The notes under the pieces: generated by a model
The model's input: the letters and a program-made list of their open reading frames with translations, nothing else
The model's database searches: none
What the model was told of the DNA's origin: nothing
NCBI RefSeq assembly: GCF_049898325.1
Contig: NZ_JAFCXL010000006.1
Span: 62,001 to 126,000 of the forward strand
Reading direction: 5' to 3'
Origin: JAFCUW01 sp049898325
Lineage (GTDB): Bacteria; Pseudomonadota; Gammaproteobacteria; Burkholderiales; Burkholderiaceae_D
DNA: 64,000 nt
Program-made: the position numbers and the translations under genes
Shown: piece by piece, positions 52,546-62,700 of the stretch
Layout of the letters: the number at the start of each line of letters is the position of its first letter
Position numbering within the stretch: the first letter of the stretch is position 1

Positions 52546-53442
52546 TTATTTTTTCGGTTCCGGGGTCGGACCCGGATCATCCGGGTAGGCCGCGCTGATC
52601 GGCTTGGCCGCCGGGGTGACGGCCGCGCCGCCGGTCGGACCCGGATCATCGGGATAGGCCGACTTGATGCTGCCGCCAGCGGGCGCGGTGCCCGGGGCCG
52701 GTTCTTTGTTGAGCATTTGCATCAGCTTCGGCTTGCCGCCACCGCCTTCGCGGATGCGGCTTTCGCGCCGCTGCAGGAAGCCGTCACGGATGAACTCGTA
52801 GCGATCGAGCGCCGCTTCTTCCATCAGGTTCGAGGCGTCGAGCACGGCCGCACGCTGGTCGACCGCGCGCAGGGCGGTGCCGGTGTTGCGAATGTACACG
52901 GGCTCTTTGTAGCCCCAGGGATCAGCCTTGATGTCAAGCGGAATGGCCGCCGTGTCGCGCACCGTCGACGGACCGAACACGGGCAGCATCAGGTAGGGAC
53001 CGGACTGCACGCCCCAGGCGCCCAGGGTCTGGCCGAAGTCCTCGTTGTGCTTTTGCAGGCCGACGTCGGAACCGATGTCCATCACGCCCAGCAGGCCCAG
53101 GGTGGAATTGAGGCCGAAGCGGGCGAAGTCGGTCAGGCCGTCCTTGCCTTTGCCTTGGAGCAGATTGTTGGCGCCGGTCCACAGGTCGGACAAGTTGCCA
53201 AAGAAATTGTTGACGCCCGTCTGTACCATTGACGGCAACACTTTTTTGTAGGCCGTCGCCGCCGGCTTCAGGGCGACCCGGTCGACCGTGTCATTGAAGG
53301 CGAACATCTTGCGGTTGAAGGGCTCGTACGGATCGCGCGGGTTGGGACCCGTGGCGCAACCCGACAGCAGCGCACTGGCGGCAACGGCCAGCACCAGCGC
53401 GCTGGCGCGCATGGTGGGAAAGCGGTGGGAAAACGTCATCAT
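52546..53442 (-). CDS. mlaA: Outer-membrane lipoprotein MlaA (VacJ)
   Basis: 298 residues; lipobox LLSGC puts the lipidated Cys near residue 29. The VacJ core has DPYEPFNRKMFAFNDTVDRVALKP, NFFGNLSDLW, FGLNSTLGLLGVMDIG and GPYLMLPVFGPSTVRD. It sits in the outer membrane and removes surface phospholipids. The C-terminal tail is unusual: the nonamer AYPDDPGPT occurs twice, joined by an Ala/Pro linker, and is likely disordered. ATG 53442 overlaps the mlaD stop by 4 nt. Confidence 0.95.
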   Translation of the reverse strand: MMTFSHRFPTMRASALVLAVAASALLSGCATGPNPRDPYEPFNRKMFAFNDTVDRVALKPAATAYKKVLPSMVQTGVNNFFGNLSDLWTGANNLLQGKGKDGLTDFARFGLNSTLGLLGVMDIGSDVGLQKHNEDFGQTLGAWGVQSGPYLMLPVFGPSTVRDTAAIPLDIKADPWGYKEPVYIRNTGTALRAVDQRAAVLDASNLMEEAALDRYEFIRDGFLQRRESRIREGGGGKPKLMQMLNKEPAPGTAPAGGSIKSAYPDDPGPTGGAAVTPAAKPISAAYPDDPGPTPEPKK

Positions 53443-53924
53443 TTAGCGGTGTCCTTTCCGTCCGCGGCCTTGCTATAAATAAATTGGTTAATCAAGTCTT
53501 CCAGCACTGCGGCCGATTGCGTGCTGTTGATGCGGTCGCCCGGCGCCAGGTTGACGGTATCGCCGCCCGGGACGATGCCGATGTACTGCTCGCCCAGCAG
53601 GCCGGCGGTGAGGATTTTCAGCGAGCTGTCTTTCGGAAACTGGTGGCTGGCGTCCATGTCGAGGACGACCATGGCTTGAAAGGTTTTGTTGTCAAAAGTG
53701 ATATCGCCCACCCGGCCCACCACCACGCCGGCGCTCTTGACGGGCGCCTGCGGTTTCAAGCCGCCGATGTTGTCGAATTTGCCCGTGATGGCGTAGGTTT
53801 TGCTCAGCGACAGTGTACTCATATTGCCCGCCTTGAGCGCGAGGAACAGCAAAGCTGCCAAACCGAGCAACACAAACACACCCACCCAGACGTCGATAAT
53901 TTTACGATGCATAATTTTACTCAC
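53439..53924 (-). CDS. mlaD: Mla system MCE-domain protein MlaD
   Basis: 161 residues: a single N-terminal membrane helix (IDVWVGVFVLLGLAALLFLAL) followed by an MCE domain (ITGKFDNIGGLKPQAPVKSAGVVVGRVGDI). It forms the hexameric lipid-binding ring of the MlaFEDB complex. About 80 bp downstream of mlaE. Confidence 0.95.
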   Translation of the reverse strand: MSKIMHRKIIDVWVGVFVLLGLAALLFLALKAGNMSTLSLSKTYAITGKFDNIGGLKPQAPVKSAGVVVGRVGDITFDNKTFQAMVVLDMDASHQFPKDSSLKILTAGLLGEQYIGIVPGGDTVNLAPGDRINSTQSAAVLEDLINQFIYSKAADGKDTAK

Positions 53925-54005
53925 TCTAATTGTTTCGCTCAGGCGGTGTCGCCAGATTCATTTTTCGCTGTGCCGGCATGCAAGCCTGCAAGGCCAAGCT
54001 TCCAC

Positions 54006-54800
54006 TTACTTGTTAAACATAATCGCCGTCATTACGAAGTCCAGGCCCCACACCATCAGCGAGGCGATCACCACCGTCCGGGTGGTGGCGCGCGAGACGT
54101 CTTCAGGCGTGGGGTCCGCGTGGTAGCCCTGGAACAGGGCGGTAAACGTCACGGCGATGCCAAACACCAGGCTCTTGATCACGCCGTTGAGCACGTCCGC
54201 GCGCACATCGACGTTGGCTTGCATTTGCGACCAGAACGCCCCTTCGTCGACGCCGATCAACTGCACGCCCACCAGGTAGCCGCCCAGCACGCCGACGGCG
54301 CTGAAAATGGTCGCCAGGATGGGCATGGCCACCACGCCGGCCCAGAAGCGGGGCGCCAGCACGCGCTGGATGGGGTTGATCGCCATCATTTCCATGGCCG
54401 ACAACTGCTCACCGGCCTTCATCAGGCCGATCTGCGCCGTCAGCGAGGTGCCGGCGCGGCCGGCGAACAGCAGCGCCGTGACCACCGGCCCCAGTTCGCG
54501 TACCAGCGCCAGCGCGACCACCTGGCCCAGCTTTTGTTCCGCGCCGTAGGGTGTGAGGGTGATGTAGCCCTGCAGGCCCAGCACCATGCCCACGAACAGG
54601 CCGGAGACGACGATGATGACGAGCGAGTAGTTGCCAATAAAATGAATCTGTTCGGAAATCAGGGCGGGGCGTTTCATCGCGCCCGGCGACACCGCCAGCA
54701 GGCCGAAGAACGAGCGGGTGGCAAAGCCCACGCTGGTGACCGCTTCGCGCACATAGGCGCCGATCGCGCCAAAAAAGTTGCCCACGACGTTGCCGCTCAT
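54006..54800 (-). CDS. mlaE: Mla ABC transporter permease MlaE
   Basis: 264 residues from ATG 54800, overlapping mlaF by 4 nt. Membrane protein of the MlaE/YrbE family: LVIIVVSGLFVGMVLGLQGY, LVRELGPVVTALLFAGRAGTSLTAQIGLMK (the EQ-like coupling region) and VLGGYLVGVQLIGVD. It moves phospholipids through the inner membrane. Confidence 0.95.
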   Translation of the reverse strand: MSGNVVGNFFGAIGAYVREAVTSVGFATRSFFGLLAVSPGAMKRPALISEQIHFIGNYSLVIIVVSGLFVGMVLGLQGYITLTPYGAEQKLGQVVALALVRELGPVVTALLFAGRAGTSLTAQIGLMKAGEQLSAMEMMAINPIQRVLAPRFWAGVVAMPILATIFSAVGVLGGYLVGVQLIGVDEGAFWSQMQANVDVRADVLNGVIKSLVFGIAVTFTALFQGYHADPTPEDVSRATTRTVVIASLMVWGLDFVMTAIMFNK

Positions 54801-55600
54801 GCTGGCGCTCCCAGGCCCAGGTCGTCGTCGAGCGACTTGCCAGGGTAGTCGAACGGCACCGGACCATCGGCGGCGGCGTTGACGAACTGCTTGACGTAGG
54901 GATCGGTCGAGACGCGCATCTCGGCCGGGGTGCCGCGGGCGACAATTTTGCCGGCAGACATGAAGTACACGTAATCGGCGATGGCGAAGCACTCCTGGAC
55001 ATCGTGGGAGACCAGAATCGAGGTCGAACCGAGCGCATCGTTCAGTTTGCGGATCAGGTTGGCGGTGACGCCCATCGAGATCGGGTCGAGGCCGGCGAAC
55101 GGCTCGTCGTACATGATCAGTTCGGGGTCGAGAGCGATGGCACGGGCCACGGCGACGCGCCGCGCCATGCCGCCGGAAATTTCAGACGGTTTCAGTTTGT
55201 GCGCATTGCGCAAGCCCACCGCGTTCAGTTTGAGCAACACCAGGTCGCGGATCAGTTCTTCCGGCAGGTCCGTGTGTTCGCGCAAGGGAAAGGCGACGTT
55301 GTCGAACACGTTCAAATCGGTAAACAAGGCGCCGAACTGGAACAGCATGCCCATCTTGCGGCGCAGGCGGTACAAGCCATCGGTGTCGAGCGTGTGCACC
55401 ACTTCGCCACCGACGGCGACGCTGCCCTTGCGCGGGCGGATCTGGCCGCCGATCAGGCGCAGCACGGTCGTCTTGCCGCAACCGGAACCGCCCATGACGG
55501 CGACAACCTTCCCACGGGGAAAGTCCATGTGCAGGTCAGACAGGATGACACGCTCTCCGTAGGCAAATTGGAGATCGCGGATTTCGACGAGGTTGCTCAC
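54797..55600 (-). CDS. mlaF: Mla ABC transporter ATP-binding protein MlaF
   Basis: 267 residues, GTG start at 55600. Walker A GGSGCGKTTVLRLI, signature SGGMARRVAVARA, Walker B LIMYDEPFAGLDP and SHDVQECFAIADYV H-loop, all MlaF-like. It powers phospholipid transport to keep outer-membrane asymmetry. First gene of the mlaFEDACB block. Confidence 0.96.
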   Translation of the reverse strand: MSNLVEIRDLQFAYGERVILSDLHMDFPRGKVVAVMGGSGCGKTTVLRLIGGQIRPRKGSVAVGGEVVHTLDTDGLYRLRRKMGMLFQFGALFTDLNVFDNVAFPLREHTDLPEELIRDLVLLKLNAVGLRNAHKLKPSEISGGMARRVAVARAIALDPELIMYDEPFAGLDPISMGVTANLIRKLNDALGSTSILVSHDVQECFAIADYVYFMSAGKIVARGTPAEMRVSTDPYVKQFVNAAADGPVPFDYPGKSLDDDLGLGAPA

Positions 55601-55855
55601 AGGCGTAGTCAGTATTTGGCAATGGCGTATTGTAGTGCAGAAAGGTCAATCCTTGCTGACGGGCGCTCATGGCAGCAACGCTCCAGTGGCGCAGAATACA
55701 ACACTAATGAACCACGAGTCAGATATTTCTCATCGCAAGTAGTTGTTTTTATTCAGAATTTATTCATGCGCCCATCCCACTGCCCGGCCCGCCTAATGAT
55801 ACATGTATGTATGTAAATGCGCGAGCCGCGCCCTTCGGTAGCGCCAGATAAGACT
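55601..55855. other. Intergenic region upstream of mlaF
   Basis: 255 bp between the mlaF start and the phytochrome stop. It is more AT-rich than its surroundings and contains the small palindrome ATACATGTAT (55799-55808). It probably holds the mlaF promoter, but I see no clear -35/-10 pair. No gene. Confidence 0.3.
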
Positions 55856-58039
55856 TTACAAAATAGTCGGCGATATCGGCGTGTGCAGGGGCAGGTGTAC
55901 GGTAAACACCACCTGCGGCGCCTCGTAGTGGTAGGCCAGGCGGCCACTGTGGCCAAGCACGATCTGGCGGGCAATATACAAACCGAGGCCGACGCCGCGC
56001 CGGTTGCGGCTGCCGTAGAGCGAGGTGTGCTTGAAGGGGTCGAACAATTTGTCGGCGATGGCCGCGCTGATGGGTGCGCCGTGATTGCGCACCGTCAGCA
56101 CGGCGTGCCCGTCCGCCGTGTGCAGCCCCACCCGGATCGGTTTGCCCAGTTCGCCGTGATGGCGGGCATTGCTCAGCAGATTGGCCAGCACCTGGACAAA
56201 GCGGTCGGCGTCGACCAGCGCCGACACGGGGGCCGGCATATCGAGGGCGAAGCTGGCCCCCGGGTGGGCGGCGCGGACATCGTCGACGAGCTCGGCCACC
56301 ACCTGGTCGAGCGCCACCGGGACCGGATGGATGCCCAGGCCGATGCCGCCGTTGATGCGGCTCAGGTCGAGCACATGGCCGATCAGGCGCTGCATGCGGT
56401 TGCTCGAGGACTGGATGCGGCGCCCCAGCGTGGCCGATTGGGCGCCCCGCTCGAGCAGGACGCCGGCCATGTTGATGGTGTGCAGGGGATCGCGCAAATC
56501 GTGCCCCAGCATGGCCATCAGCTCGGTACGGGCGCGGTCGATCTCGGCATTGCGGGCGGCCACCGAGCGGCTCAGCTTGGCCAACAGCTGGCCGGCGATG
56601 GTCAGGGCGGTGGCATCCCACGGCTCGGCCCGGCCGCGCACGGTTTCGCGCCACTCGTTGAACGAGCCGCGCGGGGTCAGGCGGGGGCCCAGCGGGCCAT
56701 GCGCGATCACCTTGTCGGGCCTGCCGGCCCAGCGCACCTGCTCGACCTGCTCGTGGCGCAGCGCCACCATCACGCCCTGGGTGCCGGCGTCGAACGACAT
56801 TGCCAGCATGCCCACCCACGTGCCCAGCTGGGCGCGCAAGGGCGCCGGCCAGTCGTCGCGCTGGGTGTATTGCAACAGCACCTCGTCCCTGGCCGGCAGC
56901 GCGTGCACGATGGCGGTGGCGAGGCCGACGTCGAGATCGCCATGGACGGTCAGCTCGCCCAGCTGCGACACGATCAGGGCGTCGGCGCCCAGCGTCTGGC
57001 GCAAGGGCTCGGCGTAGGCGTCGAGGGTGGCGACGACATTGTCTTGCTGGGCCATTGCCGCCAGCATGCGCGAGCTGAGCTCGGCGGCGCGCTCGATGCG
57101 CACCGCTTCGGCCTTCGCCTCGAGTGTTTGCACGCTCGAAGCGAGCACTTGCGCCAGCACATCGGTGGCCATGCGGATCGAATACGGCACCTGGCGCGGC
57201 GTCATGTGGTGGCAGGCCAGCATGCCCCACAGGCGGCCGTTGACCACGATCGACACGCTCATCGACGCCTGCACGCCCATGTTCTGCAGGTACTCGACGT
57301 GGATGGGCGAGACGCTGCGCAGCACGCTGTGGCTCATGTCGACGGGCGCGTCGCCGGCGCGGCCCAGCACGGGCACACTCTGGTAGCCCACGTCGGCGAT
57401 CAGGCGCAAGGTGTTGATCAGATATAAACGGCGCGCCTGGGCGGGAATGTCGGTGGCAGGATAGCGCCGCCCCAGGTAGGCGTCGATGGCCTCGTCGCGC
57501 GCTTCGGCGACGACGTCGCCGCTGTCGTCGTGGCGAAAGTGGTAGGCCATCACCCGGTCGAAGCCGGTCAGCTGGCGCACCTGCCGCACCGCCATGTTGA
57601 GCAGGGCATCGATCGAACCCTGTCGCTTCAAGCGGTCGATGGCGCCGTGCGCCTTCAGGGCAAACGAGGCGACGACGTCCGAGCGCACTGCGCGGCGCTC
57701 GAACTCGAGCAGCAGGCGCGACTGGTAGCCGTGGACGATGCAATCGAATTGCTGCTCACCGATGCGCACTTCGCCCGCGTTCGGCAGCGCTTCGCCGTTG
57801 TCCAGTTCGGCCGCCGCCGCGTCCAGCACGGCCAGCGCCTCAGGGGGCAAGCCCAGCGCAGCGGCGGCGGCGCCCAGCACGGGATCGATACCGAGCACGG
57901 CGGCGGCATTCGCGCTCCAGGCCAGCAGCTGGCTATCGCGGTCGAACGCGAGCAGCACGCCATGCGGCTGGATGGAACCGGGGAGGTGAATGGCCTCATC
58001 GGCACAATTGGCCAGGTCGGGCGCCGCCACGGCCGTCAT
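55856..58039 (-). CDS. Bacteriophytochrome histidine kinase
   Basis: 727 residues from ATG 58039, chosen because a strong GGGAGGGGG site precedes it; an in-frame GTG at 58117 lacks one. PAS, GAF, PHY, HisKA and HATPase_c domains in order. Biliverdin-binding Cys12 is in LANCADEAIHLPGSIQPHG, the chromophore motif is YPATDIP, and the PHY tongue is PRGSF. Phospho-acceptor His is in GHDLRDPL, and the ATP site has NLLSNARHHG and RGVGLGLYIAR. A red/far-red light sensor kinase. No heme oxygenase or response regulator is adjacent. Confidence 0.94.
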   Translation of the reverse strand: MTAVAAPDLANCADEAIHLPGSIQPHGVLLAFDRDSQLLAWSANAAAVLGIDPVLGAAAAALGLPPEALAVLDAAAAELDNGEALPNAGEVRIGEQQFDCIVHGYQSRLLLEFERRAVRSDVVASFALKAHGAIDRLKRQGSIDALLNMAVRQVRQLTGFDRVMAYHFRHDDSGDVVAEARDEAIDAYLGRRYPATDIPAQARRLYLINTLRLIADVGYQSVPVLGRAGDAPVDMSHSVLRSVSPIHVEYLQNMGVQASMSVSIVVNGRLWGMLACHHMTPRQVPYSIRMATDVLAQVLASSVQTLEAKAEAVRIERAAELSSRMLAAMAQQDNVVATLDAYAEPLRQTLGADALIVSQLGELTVHGDLDVGLATAIVHALPARDEVLLQYTQRDDWPAPLRAQLGTWVGMLAMSFDAGTQGVMVALRHEQVEQVRWAGRPDKVIAHGPLGPRLTPRGSFNEWRETVRGRAEPWDATALTIAGQLLAKLSRSVAARNAEIDRARTELMAMLGHDLRDPLHTINMAGVLLERGAQSATLGRRIQSSSNRMQRLIGHVLDLSRINGGIGLGIHPVPVALDQVVAELVDDVRAAHPGASFALDMPAPVSALVDADRFVQVLANLLSNARHHGELGKPIRVGLHTADGHAVLTVRNHGAPISAAIADKLFDPFKHTSLYGSRNRRGVGLGLYIARQIVLGHSGRLAYHYEAPQVVFTVHLPLHTPISPTIL

Positions 58040-58255
58040 GCCCCCTCCCTGCGCCACGGCAGGGAGCACGGCACCATCGACATCCACAGTTTCAGCACTC
58101 GCTCCATTGATCCTCACCGCGGCGGCGGCAGGGTTGAAGGGGCTTCAACCGGACGCCGCTTGCCATGGGGAATCGTAGCATACGGGGCGGTTCGGGGTAG
58201 CGCGGCAGCCCCCGCCTTGCGCAGCGGAGCCGTGCCCGGGCCCCCTTCCCAGCGC

Positions 58256-59719
58256 TCAGCGGGGCAGCGTCGAACTGCCCATCAGGAACGCGTCGACCGC
58301 ATGCGCGCACTGGCGCCCTTCGCGGATGGCCCACACTACCAGCGACTGGCCGCGCCGCACGTCGCCGGCGGCGAACACTTTGGGCACCGAGGTGGCATAG
58401 CTGCCTTCGCCGTCGGTGCTGGCGCGCACGTTGCCGCGGTTGTCCTTGTCGACCCCGAAAGCGTCCAGCACCTGTTGCACGGGCGATACAAATCCCATCG
58501 CCAGCAGCACCAGGTCGGCCTTCATCTCGAATTCGGAATCGGGCACTTCGCTCATCTTGCCGTCTTTCCACTCGACCTTGCAGGCAATTAGCTTGTCGAC
58601 CTTGCCGTTCTTGCCCTCGAAGCGCTTGGTGGCCACCGCCCAGTCGCGCTCGCACCCTTCCTCGTGCGAGGACGAGGTGCGCAGCTTGGTGGGCCAGTAC
58701 GGCCACACCATCGGCTTGTTTTCCTGTTCCGGCGGCTGCGGCAGCAGTTCGAACTGGGCCACCGAGGCGGCGCCATGGCGGTTGCTGGTGCCGACGCAGT
58801 CGGAACCCGTGTCGCCGCCGCCGATGACGACGACGTGCTTGCCGGTGGCCTTCAACTGGTCTTTGACCTTGTCGCCCGCGTTGACCTTGTTTTGCAGGGG
58901 CAGGAAATCCATGGCGAAGTGCACGCCTTTGAGTTCACGGCCCGGGACCGGCAGGTCGCGCGGCTGCTCGGCGCCGCCGGCGATGATGACGGCATCGAAC
59001 TCTTTACTGAGGTCTTCCGGGAAAATGGTGTCCTTGGCCCAGTTGTTGACGCTGGCAGGGAAATCCTTGCCGATCAGGGTGCTGGTGCGGAACACCACGC
59101 CCTCCGCCTCCATTTGCTGGACGCGCCGGTCGATGTGGAATTTCTCCATCTTGAAGTCGGGAATGCCGTAGCGCAGCAAGCCACCGATGCGGTCGCTCTT
59201 CTCGAACACGGTGACGGCGTGGCCCACCCGCGCCAGTTGCTGGGCCGCGGCCAGGCCGGCGGGACCGGAGCCGACGATGGCCACTTTCTTGCCGCTCAGG
59301 CTGGCGGGCGGCTGCGGCAGCACCCAGCCGTGTTCCCAGCCCGTATCGATGATTTTATGCTCGATCGACTTGATGCCGACGGGGTCGTTGTTGATGCCCA
59401 GCGTGCAGGCGGACTCGCACGGCGCCGGGCAAATGCGGCCCGTAAATTCCGGAAAATTGTTCGTCGAGTGCAAGTTGTCCAGCGCCGCACGGTAATTGCC
59501 GTGGTAGACCAGGTCGTTCCAGTCGGGAATGACGTTGTTGACGGGGCAGCCCGTGTTGCAGAACGGGATACCGCAATCCATGCAGCGCGCCGCCTGCACT
59601 TTCGCTTCCGGGTCGGACAGGTGCAGCACGAACTCCTGGTAATTTTTGACCCGTTGCTGCGGCGGCAGATAGCCCTCGTCCTGGCGCTTGAATTCCATGA
59701 AACCGGTGATTTTTCCCAC
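58256..59719 (-). CDS. gltD: Glutamate synthase small subunit
   Basis: 487 residues. N-terminal Cys-rich cluster region (CMDCGIPFCNTGCPVNNVIPDW and CPAPCESACTLG) for [4Fe-4S] clusters, then FAD- (GSGPAGLAAAQQLA) and NADPH-binding (GGGDTGSDCVG) Rossmann domains. It delivers NADPH electrons to GltB. It is 36 bp downstream of gltB, in one operon. Confidence 0.96.
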   Translation of the reverse strand: MGKITGFMEFKRQDEGYLPPQQRVKNYQEFVLHLSDPEAKVQAARCMDCGIPFCNTGCPVNNVIPDWNDLVYHGNYRAALDNLHSTNNFPEFTGRICPAPCESACTLGINNDPVGIKSIEHKIIDTGWEHGWVLPQPPASLSGKKVAIVGSGPAGLAAAQQLARVGHAVTVFEKSDRIGGLLRYGIPDFKMEKFHIDRRVQQMEAEGVVFRTSTLIGKDFPASVNNWAKDTIFPEDLSKEFDAVIIAGGAEQPRDLPVPGRELKGVHFAMDFLPLQNKVNAGDKVKDQLKATGKHVVVIGGGDTGSDCVGTSNRHGAASVAQFELLPQPPEQENKPMVWPYWPTKLRTSSSHEEGCERDWAVATKRFEGKNGKVDKLIACKVEWKDGKMSEVPDSEFEMKADLVLLAMGFVSPVQQVLDAFGVDKDNRGNVRASTDGEGSYATSVPKVFAAGDVRRGQSLVVWAIREGRQCAHAVDAFLMGSSTLPR

Positions 59720-59755
59720 GATGCTTCCTTGTATTATTGTTGCGTACGCAAGTAA

Positions 59756-62700
59756 TTAAGCGGCCACGGCGGCGGAACCCGCCTGTTCGGCGGCTTCCTC
59801 CATGCTGCTGTTGTGCATTTCTTCCAGCGCGCGCTTGTAGTCGGTCGGGAATACCTTGACGAACTTGCCGCGGGCATCGGCCCAGTTGTCGAGCAGGAAG
59901 CGGGCCCGGGTGCTGCCCGTGTGCTTGAAATGGCGCTCGATCAGGCGCTTAAGGATGACTTCGTCGGCTTCGCGGCCGCTGCCACGGCTCTGGCTGTGCC
60001 AGCCCGCCACATCGCCCTGCTCCTTGGCCGCGTGCACGCGCTCGAGGTTGACCATGGTCTGGTTGCAACGCTTGTCGAACGCGTTGTGCGGATCGTAGAC
60101 GTAGGCGACGCCACCGGACATGCCGGCGGCAAAGTTGCGTCCCGTCTCGCCCAGCAGCACCACGGTGCCGCCGGTCATGTATTCGCAGCCATGGTCGCCG
60201 CAGCCTTCGACGACGGCAGTGGCGCCCGAGTTACGCACGGCAAAACGCTCGCCCGCCACGCCATTGAAAAACGCCTCGCCGGCAATGGCGCCGTACAGGA
60301 CCGTGTTGCCGACGATGATGTTGTCGACCGCCCAACCGCGGAACTCCGTGTTCGGCCGCACGATGATGCGGCCGCCCGAGAGCCCCTTGCCCACGTAATC
60401 GTTGCCTTCACCGACCAGGTCGATGGTGATGCCGGCGGCCAGGAACGCGGCCGCCGACTGCCCCGCCGTACCCTGCAGCTGGATGTGGATGGTGTCGTCC
60501 GGCAAACCGGCGTGACCGTAGCGCTTGGCCACTTCCCCGGACAGCATGGTGCCCACGGTGCGGTTGACGTTGCGTACGGGCGAGATGAACGAGACGCGCT
60601 CGCCCTTTTCCAGCGCCGCCTTGGCCTGGGCGATCAGTTTATGGTCGAGCGCCTTGTCCAGGCCGTGTTCCTGCTCCTGCGTGTGGTAGATCGACTGGCC
60701 TTCCTGGACGGGGGGCTGGTAGAAAATATTCGAGAAATCCAGGCCCAGCGCCTTCCAGTGCGAAATCGCCTTCGACTTGTCGAGCAGGTCGGCGCGGCCG
60801 ATCAGTTCGTCGTAGCTGCGGATGCCCAGTTGCGCCATCAGTTGGCGCGCTTCCTCGGCCACGAAGAAGAAATAATTGACGACGTGCTCAGGTTTACCGG
60901 AGAACTTGGCGCGCAACACGGGGTCTTGCGTGGCCACGCCCACCGGGCAGGTATTCAGGTGGCACTTTCGCATCATGATGCAGCCTTCGACCACCAGCGG
61001 CGCCGTGGCAAAACCGATCTCGTCGGCGCCCAGCATGGCGGCGATGACGACGTCGCGGCCGGTTTTCATCTGGCCGTCGGCCTGCACGCGGATGCGGCTG
61101 CGCAAACCGTTCAGGACCAGCGTCTGCTGGGTTTCGGCCAGGCCCAGTTCCCACGGCGTGCCTGCGTGCTTGACGGACGACAGGGGAGAGGCGCCCGTGC
61201 CGCCGTCATGGCCGGCCACCACCACGTGATCGGCCTTGGCCTTGGTCACGCCCGCGGCGACCGTGCCGATGCCCACTTCGGAGACCAGCTTGACGGAAAT
61301 CGAGGCGCGCGGATTGGCGTTTTTCAGATCGTGGATCAGCTGCGCCAGGTCTTCGATGGAATAAATATCGTGGTGCGGCGGCGGCGAAATCAGCCCCACG
61401 CCCGGCACCGAAAAGCGCAGGCTGGCGATGTATTCCGACACTTTGTGGCCGGGCAACTGGCCGCCCTCGCCCGGTTTTGCGCCCTGCGCCATCTTGATCT
61501 GGATCTGGTCGGCGGAATTGAGGTACTCGGCCGTCACCCCGAAGCGGCCCGAGGCCACCTGCTTGATGCGCGAACGCAGCGAGTCGCCGTCCTGCAGGGG
61601 AATGTCGACGACGACATTGTGGGCGCCGATCACGGAGGCCATGGTCTGGCCCTGCTTGATGGGAATGCCCTTGAGTTCCTGCGTGTAGCGGGCCGGATCT
61701 TCGCCCCCTTCACCCGTGTTCGACTTGCCGCCGATGCGGTTCATGGCGATGGCCAGGGTGGCATGGGCTTCCGTCGAGATCGAGCCGAGCGACATGGCGC
61801 CGGTGACGAAGCGCTTGACGATCTCCTTGGCCGGCTCGACTTCCTCGAGGGCGATCGCCTTGGCCGGATCGAGCTTGAACTCGAACAGGCCGCGCAAGGT
61901 CAGGTGACGGCGGGTCTGGTCGTTGATCAGCTGGGCGTACTCTTTATAACTATTAAAATTGTTCGAGCGGGTCGAGTGCTGCAATTTGGCAATCGCGTCC
62001 GGCGTCCACATGTGGTCTTCGCCGCGCACCCGGAATGCGTATTCGCCGCCCGTGTCGAGCGCTTCGGCCAGCAGCGGGTCCTTGCCGAAGGCCAGATTGT
62101 GCAGGCGCAGCGCTTCCTCGGCCACCTCGAACACGCCGATCCCCTCGACGCCCGAGGCGGTGCCGCGGAAGTAGGTGTTTACGAGCGACTTGTTCAGGCC
62201 CACCGCTTCGAAAATCTGCGCGCCGCAATACGACATATAGGTCGAGATGCCCATCTTCGACATCACCTTCATCAAGCCCTTGCCGACCGCCTTGGTGTAG
62301 TTGTAGATCGCTTTCTCGGCCGACATGTCGGCGCCCAGGCCCTGGGCCAGCTCGGCCAGGGTTTCCATCGCCAGGTATGGATGGACCGCTTCGGCGCCGT
62401 AGCCGGCCAGCAGGGCGAAATGGTGGGTTTCACGGGCAGAACCGGTTTCCACCACCAGGCCCGTCGAGGCGCGCAGGCCGCGCCCGACCAGGTGCTGGTG
62501 AACGGCCGAGGTGGCCAACAGGGCGGGAATCGGCACCTGCGCGGCCGAGACGGCACGGTCGGAGATGATCAGGATGTTGTGGCCGGACTTGACGGCATCG
62601 ACCGCCTCCGCGCACAGCGAAGCGAGCGACGCTTCGATGCCGTCCTTGCCCCAGGCGACGGGGTAGCAGATGTTCAATTCATAAGACTTGAACTTGCCGC

